Of a stretch of DNA of 64,000 nt, positions 37,691 to 48,609 are shown in pieces; positions within the stretch are counted from its first letter, which is position 1; every line of letters starts with the position of its first letter. Location of the stretch: contig JAJFZO010000896.1 of assembly GCA_021397835.1 (NCBI GenBank), positions 5,620,501 to 5,684,500 on the forward strand, given 5' to 3'. Source of the stretch: Moringa oleifera (Eukaryota; Streptophyta; Magnoliopsida; Brassicales; Moringaceae). The position numbers were made by a program, and so were the translations under genes. The notes below the pieces were generated by a model, which was not told where the DNA came from, did not search any database, and saw only the letters and a program-made list of their open reading frames with translations.

Positions 37691-38195
37691 CATTCTTAGC
37701 CTAATAATTTATTAATCTCAATTATATATTAAGCTAAAGTTATTTAGTTTTAATAAATTTTAAACCCAATTAATTATTACGTGCATTTGAATCTTATGTC
37801 AATTAATTGTTATGCTTAATTAATTATTAGATTAAATTAATTATTAGGCTCAATTATTTGTTCTCAGCCCAATTGTTTCTTAGATAAGATGCACGATAAG
37901 CATAATAATTATTTGATTCAATTGATATTATTCTCAATTAATTATTAAGCCTAATTATACTGCACACTAGATCTAATTATGTATCATTCTAAATTATTTA
38001 TTGAGCCTAATTATATCTCAAGTTTAATTATATTTGACTCATTACATCGTAAGCTCAATTACATATGAGGCCTAGTTATATCGTATATCATATTTTTAGG
38101 TCCAATTAGATCTCAGGCCCTATTAATTTGAAGTTCAATTGAATTTTAGGTTATATTATTTATTAAGCCTGCTTGTATGTCGAATTATTTCTTGG
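37691..38195 (+). repeat. 17-bp AT-rich minisatellite, block 1 (TTAGGC on plus strand)
   Basis: Degenerate units of the form TTAGGCTCAATTAATTA (variants CTTAAGCCCAATTATAT and similar), joined on the left to Gypsy copy A and on the right to the CCCTAAA array. It includes the longer variant TTGGGCTCATGCACATTAG near 38,191, which also occurs in the large block at 62.7 and 63.5 kb and shows that the blocks belong to one family. Confidence 0.8.
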
Positions 38196-41100
38196 GCTCA
38201 TGCACATTAGCCCTAAACTCAAACATTTAAACCCCAAACTATAAACCCTAATCCTTAAACCCGTTTCCCCAAACTATAAACCTTAAACCCCTAAACTCTA
38301 AATCCTAAAGCATAACCGAAAACCTTAAATGTTAAATCCTAAGCCTTAAACACAAACACCTAAACCCTAGTTTTAAACCCTAACCCCTAACTTGAAACTT
38401 CTAAACACTAACCACTATACTTTAAACTCTATACCCTAAACCCTAAAACTTTACCACTAATCCTTAAACTCTATACATTAAACCTTAAACTAAACCTTTA
38501 ATCCTTAAACCCTAACACCTAAACTCTAAAGCAAAAGGCCTAAATGTTAACCTTTGAATCATAAACCCTAACCCCAAAACTAACTAGTAAACCTTAACCC
38601 TTAAATCCTAAACCCAAAATATTAAACTCTAACCCCTATCCACTAAACTTTAAAACTTGAACACAAATCGTTAAACCCAAAACCCTAAAGCCAAAACATT
38701 AAACCCAAGACCCTAACCCTCATATCCTAAATACTAAACCCTAAACAATAACCCTTAAAGCCTTATTCCTTAGTAAAAAATCCTAAAGCCTAAACTAAAA
38801 CCTTAACCCTAACCACAAAACCATAATTCCAAACAGCACACATTAAACCCTAATGTTAACCACTAAACACTGAAACCTAAATCAAAAACAGTAAAACCCA
38901 AAGCTTAAGATACTAAACCCTAAACCCTAAATCCTAACATCAAAACTCTAACCCCTAACCCCTAACACCTAAATCCGAACCTAACCCTTAAAACTGTTCA
39001 CTTAACCCTAACCTTGTAATCTCTAAGCCCTAAACCTTAACTGGTAAACCGTAAACCCTAAATCTTAACTCTTAATCCTAACAATAAACTAAAACTGTAA
39101 CCCCTAGAGACTTGTACCTTAAACATTTAACCATAAGTCCAAACACTTAACCCTAAAACCTTAAACCTTAACTATCGAAACCTAAACCTTAAACTTTAAC
39201 CTTAATCCTTAAACCCTAGACATCAAACCCTAAACCCACTTGATATCCTAAATCGTAAACCGTAAACCCTAAATCTTAAACCCTTAACCCTACACCTTAA
39301 ATCATAAACTCTCAAACTGAAACTATAATGCCTATTCCTCAAACACTAATCTTTAACCCCCAAAACCTAAATCCTAAATGCTAAACACCAAATCTTGATT
39401 CTTAACACTAAAAATTAAGCCCAAAACTCCAAACCCTGAAACCAAAACCCTAATCTCCAAACCCTAAACACTTTCAAACCTAAAACCCTAGCCCTCAAGT
39501 TATAAACCTTAAGTCCTAGTCCTTAAACCTTAATCACTAAACCCTCAGCCCCAAACCCTAAACTCTAACTCTTATACCCTAACCCTTAAACCAAAGCCAA
39601 CAACCATAACCTTAACCTCTAACCACTAAACTCTAAACCCTGAAACCTAAGTGATAATCCCTACACCATAGCCCCTCAAACCTAACTCCTAAACCCAAAA
39701 CCTTAACTCTTAAACACTAAATGCTGAACTCGAACCCTAACGCCCAAACAAGTAATCCTTAATAAAAACCCAAACCCCTAAACTATGAACCCTAAAACTT
39801 AATCTTAAACCCTAATCTCGAATAGTAAACTATAACCCTAAGCTGCGATGCTAACCAATAAACACTTAATCCTTAACCAAAACCCTAAAGACTTAAACCT
39901 TAAACCCTAATCATAGCCCCTGAAGCCTTACCTTTACATCCTAAACACTAAACTTGGAACTCTAAACAATGCTGAACCCAAAACCCTATCACCTAAAATC
40001 TGATCCCTAAACTCTAAACCCTAAACTTTGTTCCCTAAACCTTAACTTCCAAACCCCAAACCCAAAATCCTAAATTGTAAACTATTATCTACAAACCTAA
40101 CCTAAAATAGAACATTTAAACCCTAAAACTTTCCCTGAATCCTAACTGTTAGACCATAGCCCCTAAACCCCTAACAACTAAACCCAAAACACCAAAATCC
40201 AAACACTAGCCTCTAAATAGTAAACAATAAACCCTAAACCTTAAGCCTTAAACCCCCAAACCCTAACCTCTAAACCTTAAACACTAACCTCGAAACCATT
40301 AACCTTAACTGCTAAAAACTAAGCCCTAAACCATAACTCCTAAATCCTAAATCATAAAGCATAATGCCTAAATCCACCACAATGCCTAAATTTTAAACCT
40401 TTAAAACCTTAAAAGCTTGGACTCATCAGCTGAAACCTTAACCTTTCATCTCTAAATTTTAAACCATAAGCCCTAACCATAAACAATGTAACCTTTGAAC
40501 CCTAAACCCAAATGCTTAAACTCTAACCCCTAAACCATAAGTTGTAAACCCTAACCCATAAGTTATGAACTCTAAGCACTAACTCCTAAATCGAAAATGA
40601 CTAAACCCTAAATTTGAAACCCTAATCCCAAAAAATAAACCTTAACTCCTAGACACTGACCCTTAAACCCTAATTATAGAGTTATAAAGTTTAATCCTAA
40701 CTGAAAAGCCTAACCCTCTAGTAATAAACCTTAAAGCCCAAAGCCTAAAGCCTAATCCCAAACCATAAACACTGAACTCTAAAATTTTAATCCCTAAACT
40801 CCTAATCCTTAACCATAACTACTAAACCCTAAACCCTAAACCTTAAACTATATCTAAACCTAAAATACTAACCCCTAAACCCTTGATCTTAAACACTAAA
40901 CCGTAACCCTAAACCCCTAACTACTAGACCATAAACCCTAAACTCTAAATATTAACACTAAAACTCAAAATACTAAAGCCTAAACCCAAACCACCAACCC
41001 AAAATCCTAAAACCTAAACTGTGAACCATACCTCCTAAGTCCTAAAACTAACTATTAAACCTTAAATCCTAAACCTTAAACCTCCAACTGTAAACTGAAA

Positions 41101-42177
41101 CCTTAAAGTCCTACCCTTAAATCTTAAACCACCATAGCCCTAACTCCTAAAACCCTAATCTCAATCCTTAAAAACTAAATCCTAAACTCTAATCGTAACC
41201 TTTAACCCTAAACATCAAACTTTAGCTCTTAAACGTTAATCCGTAAACTTCAAACCTAAACTTTAGCCACTAGACCCCAAACCCTAAAACTAAAACTCTA
41301 AACCCTAAAATCAAAATACAAAATCATAAAACATAACCCCTAAACCTCAAAACCTAAATCCTATCCTTTAAACCTTAAATCCTAAAATCTAACCTCGAAA
41401 CCTTAAAGAATAACCACTACCTCTTAAACGATGCACTCTAAACCCGTAATAATAAACCCAAAGCCCAAACTCCTTAAATCAACCTACTAAACTATAAACT
41501 CTAAACCTTAAACTCTTTCCTTCGAACCTTAGTTCCAGACACTAAACCCTAAGCTCCTAACACTACCCTTAAACTCTAAACACCAAACCCTAACTCTAGC
41601 TCCTAAATCCTAACCCATAAAGTGAAACCTTAAAGCTTAAACCCTAACCCCTAAACCATAAATGATAAACCCTAAATCCTTAACCTTCGCTCCTTAAACC
41701 CTAAACCCTGAGCCCTCGACTTGAAACTCTAAACTCTAAATTCAAAATGATAAACTCTAAACCCTAACCTAACCTTAAACTGACATCCATAACTGTAATT
41801 CTTAAACCCTAAACTACCCCTAAACTAAACACTTAAACCTTAACCCTTAACTACTCACCCCTAAACCCTTACCACTAAATCCTAAACCTAACTTTTAAGC
41901 CCTAAAATGTAAGCTATAGTCTTTGTATCATAAACCCTAAACCCAAAACCAATTCCAAACCTTAAGTCCTAAACTCTATCCTTTGGCCTTAAAACCTATC
42001 CTCTACGCTCTAAATAATATATCATAACTCAAAATCCTAAACCATTAACAATAAATCTTAAACTCAAAATTGTCAATCCAAAACAGTAAATCTAACCCTT
42101 AAGTTCTAAAACATAAACCCTAACCCCTAAAACATAAATTCTAAACCATAACCCTAAACCCTAACCCCAACCCTTAT
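38196..42177 (+). repeat. Degenerate telomere-like array, CCCTAAA orientation
   Basis: About 4.0 kb in which CCCTAAA and close variants (CCTTAAA, CCCCTAA, ACTCTAA, CCATAAA) follow one another with irregular 6-9 bp spacing. Runs of perfect units are short, for example CCCTAAACCCTAAACC near 40,828. A functional plant telomere is made of near-perfect 7-mers, so this is an old interstitial array and not a chromosome end. No gene is present. Confidence 0.92.
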
Positions 42178-42182
42178 AGCTT

Positions 42183-42960
42183 TGCCATTGGAGTATCTAT
42201 GTTTACCATAATATGCTCATGATGCTTTCCATAACCAAAAATCTATTTTTCCTGCATTTTACAAGACTGTTTTCTTCCCAAATTAGCGAAAGTGTCAAAT
42301 CTGATTGTGAGAGAGTTTTTGAGTGTTCTTTTATGTGTTGAAGCATTCATAAATTTATCTTTGAGGCTTCTTTCGAAACTACTCAAAAGAATTTTCCTAG
42401 AGAAGTTATGGTGGATTCCTTAGTCGATAGTTGGCATGCACCTTTTAATATTTCCAAGAGAAAGTTATTTTAGCCAACTAACTATATATTTTTTTGTCAA
42501 AGATATGCATTGAATGAGTTGGTAATCAGTACAAACTTAATTATTTACATAGTGTCTATGCACAGATAGTTGGTTCATGCACTAGTATTTATTTTCATAC
42601 TTTAGACATAGAAGGGATCTTAGACTTTGACTGTGTTTGCAAAAACAATTTGAGTTCTTTGCTTTATCTCTATATCACTTTTTGTTTTTAGAGCCAATAA
42701 GTAGTGAGAAACATCTCTGTATCTCATGAGCTATGTTTATTTATATCCTTTAAGTGGGAAGTGTGAGGATTCTATATCCTTGCTTATTGTCTTATAGTAA
42801 TTTTCTACATCCCTTTGATATTAAACTTTATGGTGAATCTTTTATCCCTATTTTCATTCAAATCTATTTGAACTTCTTCATGTGCTTTCTAAACAAAATT
42901 TTCATCAAAGTTAGATAAGTTCCATCCAAACATTTCATCACTTCTAGCCCCAAAACATCA
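42183..42960 (+). mobile_element. Gypsy LTR L1 at the orientation switch of the telomere-like array
   Basis: Homologous to L3 along its length (GTTATGG near 42,408, GATAGTTGGCATGCACC, TTCATGCACTAGTATTTATTTTC, GAGAAACATCTCTGTATCTC, TTTCATTCAAATCTATTTG). It begins TGCCATTGGAGTATCTATG against TGACACAAGAGTG in L3 and is longer (778 bp) because of about 150 extra bp at 42,240-42,400. The flanking pentamers differ (AGCTT left, TACTC right), so there is no target duplication. The flanks are telomere-like repeats in opposite orientations. Confidence 0.82.
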
Positions 42961-44211
42961 TACTCTAACCTTAGGGGTTTATGCTTCTTCTTTTATGGTT
43001 TAGGTGCTAAGGTTTACAATTTAGGTTTTACGATTTTGGGTTTAAGGTTTAGGGTTTAGTGTTTTAGATTTTGAGTTTAATGTTTAGGATTTAGTATTTT
43101 AGGATTAGGAGTTAAGATTAGGGTTTAGAGTTTATAGTCTAGTGGTTGGGGTTTAGGGTTTACAATCTAGTGGTTAGGGTTTAGGGTGCAAAGTTTAAGA
43201 GTTTGATTTAGGGTTCAGGGTCTATGGTTCAAGGTTTAGTAGTTATGGTTAAGGATTAAGAGTGTAATGGGTTAAGGTTTAAGGATCAAGGCTTGGTTTT
43301 AAGGTTTAAGGTTTAGTGTTATTCGTTAGGTTAAAGTTTAGATTTTGGAATTAGGTTTTAGGGATTAGGGTATAGGAGTTAGAGTTTATTGTTTTGGGTT
43401 ATGGTTTAGGATTTGGTGATTACAGTTTAAGGGTTTGGTTTTACAGTTCATGGCATAAGGATTAGGGGTAAGGGTTTAGGGTTTAAAGGTTAGGTTTAGG
43501 CCTTTAGATTTAGGGTTTAATGGCTACGAGTTAGGACTACATTTTAAGGCTTAGGATTAAGGGTTAGGGTTCGAGTTTAAAGTTGAAGGTTTAAGGTTTA
43601 GAGTTCAGGTTTTAGGATTTAAGGGTTATTGTTAAGGATCTAGTTTTTAGGTATTAGGGTTTATTATTTGGTGTTTAGGTTTATAGGTTAAGAGTTAGTG
43701 TTTAGCATTTAGTGTAAGGGCTTTAGATTTAGTTTTTAGGCTTTAGTGGTGAGGGTTTAGAGTTTAGAGTTTAAGGTTTAGGTTTGGGTTCTAGGATTGG
43801 GGCATAGGGGTTAAGGTTGGGGCTTGGGCTTTAGGGCTTTGGGGTTTTGGTGAAGGATTAAGTGTTTATAGGTTAGCATTAGGATAAGCGTTTAGAGTTT
43901 AGTGTTTGATATTAGGATTTAGGGATTAACAGGTTTAAAGTTTAGGGCTTTGGTTTTTAGTTAAGGATTACATGTTAGGGGGTTAGGTATAAAGTTCAAT
44001 ATTTAGGTTTTAAGTTTATAGTTCAGGGCTTTAGGGGTAGGGTCCTAGGATGATCGTTTAAATTTTGAGGTTAAAGGTTAGAGTTTTTTATTATGGATTA
44101 TAGGTTTTGAAGTTAGAGTCTAAGAGTTTGGGTTAGGGTTTAGGGGCCAGGATTTACGACTAAGGGGTTTGGTTTTAAGGTTTAGGCTTTGCGGGTTAGG
44201 GTTTAAGGTTT
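42961..44211 (+). repeat. Degenerate telomere-like array, TTTAGGG orientation, part 1
   Basis: About 1.25 kb of TTTAGGG variants (GGTTTAGGGTTTAGTG, GGGTTTAAGG, GGATTAGGG). Same degeneracy as the CCCTAAA block but the opposite strand. No coding sequence. Confidence 0.92.
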
Positions 44212-44749
44212 TAACACAAGAGTATGTATATTACCACATTTAGCCCATGATGCTATGTGATCGATAATCAGCATGCACTTTGGAAGATTATCAAGAAAGG
44301 AAGTTATGGAAGCTTCTTAAGTGGTGGATAGTTGGCATCCACCTTAGCAATTTTCTAGAGAAATTTTTTTGAGCCCACTAACTTCTCTTTTTTTTTTTAA
44401 AAAAAAAAAAAGAAATGCATAGAATGATTTACTTATTAGTAAAAGCTTAATTAATTTGTGATCCCTATGCATAGGGTTGTTCCATGCACTAATATTTATT
44501 TTAATACTTTAAACTCCAAAGATAGCTTAGACTTTAGTGAGTTATGAGGTTTTTGTATTCTTGTTTATGTTGTTGACGGTGGTGATTTTCATTATCCCTT
44601 TTGTATTAAACTTGATGGTAAGCCTTTTATCCTTTATTTTCATTCAAATTTTTTCAATCTTGTTCTTGTACTCTCCAAACAAATTTTTCAGCAAAGTTAC
44701 ATCATTTCCATTTCTTGATACCATTCCTTCAAAATATAATATGAAATCA
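44212..44749 (+). mobile_element. Gypsy LTR L2 (solo LTR)
   Basis: Starts TAACACAAGAGTATG (the canonical TG altered to TA) and ends ATGAAATCA. It contains a T-run followed by an A-run at 44,388-44,412, a feature shared with L6. The flanking pentamers GGTTT and GTGGT agree only at 3 of 5, so any target duplication has decayed. No internal element sequence lies on either side. An open frame of 75 codons in its 3' half is part of the LTR and has no protein meaning. Confidence 0.82.
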
Positions 44750-45139
44750 GTGGTCAAGAGTTAGAATTTAGGTTTTAAGGTTAAGAGTTTATGGTTTTGG
44801 ATTTAGTATTTAGGGTTTAGTAGTTTAAGTTGAGGGGTTAAGGGCCATGATATAGTGTTTAGAGTTTAGGGTTTAAGTTTTGGGTTTAAGAGTTACGGTT
44901 AAAGGTTTAGGTTTTATGGTTTAAGTTTTGGGGTTGAAGGTTTAGGTTTTATGGTTAAGGCTCAAGGTTCAGTAGTTCAGGTTTAGTGTTTAGGATATTG
45001 GGCTTATAGTTAAGAATTTAAGCTATAGGGCTTAGAGGTTAAGGGTTAGATTTGAAGCACTCAGATTTGAGGATTACGATTTAGGGTTCAACAGCTATGG
45101 TTTAGGATTTAGGGTTTAGGGTTCAACGGCTACGGTTTA
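44750..45139 (+). repeat. Degenerate telomere-like array, TTTAGGG orientation, part 2
   Basis: About 390 bp between L2 and L3; units as in part 1. The right edge contains the left half of the L3 target duplication (GTTTA, 45,135-45,139). Confidence 0.9.
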
Positions 45140-45735
45140 TGACACAAGAGTGGTTATATTATTACATATTTAGCCCATCATGCTATGTGAAGGACAATTG
45201 GCATACACCTTACAGATTTTCTAGAGAAGAGGTTATGGAAGCTTCTTTAGTGGTGGTTGGTTGGATACACCTTAGCAATCTTCAAGAGAGACTTATTTTA
45301 GTCCACCAACTTTATCTTTTGTCAAACAAATACATTAAATGATTTATTTATAGTAAAAACTTAATGATTTTTGAAATATCAATGCACAAAGGGTTATTCC
45401 ATGAACTAGTATGTCTAAAAACTTTTTGAGTTCTGCCTTTCATCTCTTTATCACTTTGGTTGGGAGCCATTGAGTGGTGAGAAACATCTTTGTATCTCTT
45501 AGGGTGGTGTTTATCAATATCCCTTTGAGTGGTGAGTTATGAGGTTTCTATGTCCTTGTTCATTATCCTTACATTATGATTTTCTATATTCCTTTGGTAT
45601 TAAGTGTGGTGGTGAGCCTTTTATCCCTTATTTCATTCAGATATGTTCAAACTTGTGCTTGTACTCTACATAGAAATTTTCAATAACGTTATCTCATTTT
45701 CATTCCTAATATCATTCCTTTAAAATATGGTATCA
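45140..45735 (+). mobile_element. Gypsy solo LTR L3 with intact 5-bp target duplication
   Basis: 596 bp, TGACACAAGAG at the left and GGTATCA at the right, giving the standard TG...CA ends. GTTTA occurs immediately on both sides (45,135-45,139 and 45,736-45,740). This is the mark of an integrase-mediated insertion into a pre-existing TTTAGGG array, followed by LTR-LTR recombination that removed the interior. It is the reference for the LTR family in this window. Confidence 0.9.
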
Positions 45736-47823
45736 GTTTATAATTTAGGGTTTTAGGTGATAAGGGTTAGGCTTTAGGGTTTGGAGTTCAGAGTTTTGGG
45801 TTAGGGTTTAGGTTTTGAGTGTTTAGATTTAAGGTTTAAGTGTTCAATTTAAGTGTTAAGATTTAGGGTTTCGAGTTTAAGGTTTAGAGGTTTATATTTA
45901 AGAGTTTTTTGTTAAGGTTTAGGGTTAGGATTTAGGTTTAGGGTTTAGGGATTAGGGTTTAGAATTTAGGGGTTAGGGTTTAAGATTTACTGTTAAAGGT
46001 TAGGGTTTAATTGATTGGGTTTAAAGTTTAAGATTTATGAATTAGGGCTTAGGATTTAGGGTCTAGGAATTTGGGTTAGGGATTAGAGTTTTAGGTTTAA
46101 CGGTTAGGATTTAGGGTTTAGTGTTTGGGAGTTATGGTCTTGAATTTAGGTTTTAGAATAAAGGTTTACAGTTAAGAGTTTAGGGGTTAGGGTAAGGTTT
46201 AAGATTGATGTGATGGGTTACAGTTTAGGGATAAGGGTTTAGGTTTAAGGTTGATAGGTTAAAGTTTAGGCCTTAGGGTTGATGGGTGGATGGAATGTTT
46301 TAGATTTAGTTATGGTTTGGTGATTAGGGCTTGGGGGTTAAGGTTTAAGGTTCAAGGATTAAGGATTAAGGTTTTGTTTTTAGGGGTTAAGCTTTGGGTT
46401 TTGTGTTTAAGGTTTAAGGTTTAGAGATTAAAGGTTAAGGTTTACGGTATAATGATTAGGGTTTAGTGTTTAAGGCTGATGGTTTAATGGTTAGTGTCTT
46501 GGGGTTGGGGTTTAAGGTTAGTTTAGGTGTTAGGGTTTTAGGTTAAAGATTATGGTCTTAAGGTTAGGGTTTGGGGTATAAGAGTGCATGTTTAATGGGT
46601 TAGGACTCTTAGCTTAAGGGTTACGGTTTTGGGTTTAATATTTAATGGTTAAGGTTTAGGTTTAAAGGTTAAGGTTTAATGTTTAGGAAAAATGATTCGG
46701 GGTTGAAAGTTTAGGGTTTAAGCAGGTTCAGTGTTTAAGGTTTAGGATTTAGGATTTAGTGCTTTATTTTTAGGATTAAAGTCCTAGGGCTAACGTTTTA
46801 GGTTTCGAGTTTAAGGACTAGGGTCTAGATTTGGAGTTTAGATTTAGAGTTTAGATTAGGCTTGGTGTTTAGGGGCTAAACTTTTGTGCTCAGGGTTTTG
46901 AGGCTAGTGTTTAGGGTTGTAGGGTCAAAGTTTTATGGTTTAAAGCTTGGGGTTTAGTGTTTGTGAGTTATGGGTTAGTTTCTGAATGTTAAGGGTTAGG
47001 GAATAGGTTTTGAGATGAGTGTTTAAGGGTTAAGTTTATGATTTACTTTATGGTTTTGGGTTCATTGTTTAGGATCTAGGGTCTAAGGGTTAAGGTTGTT
47101 GCTTTACAGTTTGGTTTATGGATTACGGTTTACGTATTTGGGTTGGGGTTTTGGGGTTAGGGGTTAGAGTTTGGGGATTAATCTTATAGGTTTTGCGGAG
47201 GCTTTAGGATTTAGGGATTAAGGGTTAGGGTTAGCATTTAGGGTTTAGGGTTTAAGGGTTAGATTTAGCCTTTCTAGATTATAGATTAAGGTTTATGATT
47301 TGAGGTGAGGGTTAGTTTTAGTGTTTAGGGTTTTGAGTTTATTGTTTATGGTTTAGTATTTGAGATTTATGGTTTAATGTTTAGGGCTTCACGTTTAGGA
47401 TTGCGTGTTTAAGGTTAAGGTTTAGGGTTTAGGGTTTAGGGGTTAATGTTTAAGAGTTAAGAGTTTGTGTTAAGGTTTTGGGTTTACAATATAAGGGCCA
47501 AGATTTTGGGTTTGGAGTTAAAGGGCTAGGGTTTGTGTCTAGGGTTTAGGTTTATGGTTAATGGGTTAATGTTTAGGGTCTAGATTAAGGATTTTTGAGT
47601 TAGTGGTTAAGATGCAGTGTTTTGGATTTAGTTAGGGTTTGGCGATTAAGGCTTTGAGGTTAGGGTTTAAGGTTCAAGAATTAAGGGTTAAGATTTTGTG
47701 TTTAGGGTTAGGCTTTGTAGTTTTGTTTATAGGATTTAAGGTTCAAAAATTAGGGTTTAGTGGTTAAGGTTTAGGATATATAGTTTAAGAGTTAAGGTAT
47801 AGGGTTTAATGTTTAGGGTTTTG
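45736..47823 (+). repeat. Degenerate telomere-like array, TTTAGGG orientation, part 3
   Basis: About 2.1 kb, the longest TTTAGGG part. Locally cleaner runs exist, such as GGTTTAGGGTTTAGGGG near 47,420-47,440. It ends where the minus-strand LTR L4 begins. Confidence 0.92.
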
Positions 47824-48553
47824 TGCTACTATGTTATCGTAAAATGGATTTGAAATGAAAATTATTCAACTTTCTTAAAATTTTATTTGAAAAGTACACG
47901 CTCAAATAGAATTGAATAAACATAGAAGATAAGAAGCTCACTACCAAGTTTTAATACCAAAAGTGATACATAAACTCACTACCATAACGAAAATAAATAA
48001 AATTGCCAAAACTTCATAACTCACCACTCGAAGGGATATAGATGAGCACCACTTTAAGAGGTGCAAAGATGTTTCTTACCATTCAACAGCTCCCGATCAA
48101 AGAGATATAGAAATGGAAGACAAAATTCAAAGAGTTTCTATACATACACTCAAAGACTAAACTATCTTCCAATTCTAAAGTATGAAAATAAATACTAGTG
48201 CTTGGAACAATCTTTTATGCATAGGAATTGTAAAATAATTAAGCTTTTGATGATAACTAATTCATTTAATGCATTTCTTTGACAAAAAGGATAGATAGTG
48301 GGCTGAAATAAATCTCACTTGAAAATTGCTAAGGTGCATGCCAACTGTCCACCACTAAAGAAGATTCTTTAACTTTCTTTCTTGAAAATCTTCCAAGGTG
48401 CATATCAACTATCCATCAAATAGCATCATGGGCTGAGTGTGGTAAGGCTTATACACACCTTTAGCAGTTCCCTCCAAAACCCTTGTCTTCTGCCTATTAA
48501 TGGGAGAGAGAGCTTGTTGGACGGATAGAGTGAATATAGGCTCTCTTATGTCA
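47824..48553 (-). mobile_element. Gypsy LTR L4, 3' LTR of copy B
   Basis: On the minus strand it starts TGACATAAGAG at 48,553, directly after the polypurine tract. About 730 bp; it is longer than L3 because of some 80 extra bp near the start (48,440-48,540). Its last bases touch the TTTAGGG array near 47,823. Confidence 0.8.
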
Positions 48554-48564
48554 ATCTCCCCTGG
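48554..48564 (-). promoter_or_regulatory. Polypurine tract of Gypsy copy B
   Basis: Reads CCAGGGGAGAT on the minus strand and lies immediately before LTR L4. This is the plus-strand priming site of LTR retrotransposons. It fixes the LTR start at TGACA. Confidence 0.8.
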
Positions 48565-48609
48565 TTAAAAAAGACTTTTCTTCAAGTTTCTAATATCTCC
48601 TTTAGTATG

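Noticed and set aside
44212..44749. Target-site duplication around L2
   Set aside because: GGTTT and GTGGT match at only three of five positions, and the surrounding repeat makes such a match likely by chance.
38196..47823. A true chromosome end
   Set aside because: Units are highly degenerate, orientation flips within the block, and complex sequence with transposons lies on both sides.
38196..47823. A head-to-head telomere fusion relic
   Set aside because: The order is CCCTAAA then TTTAGGG, the reverse of what an end-to-end fusion gives.
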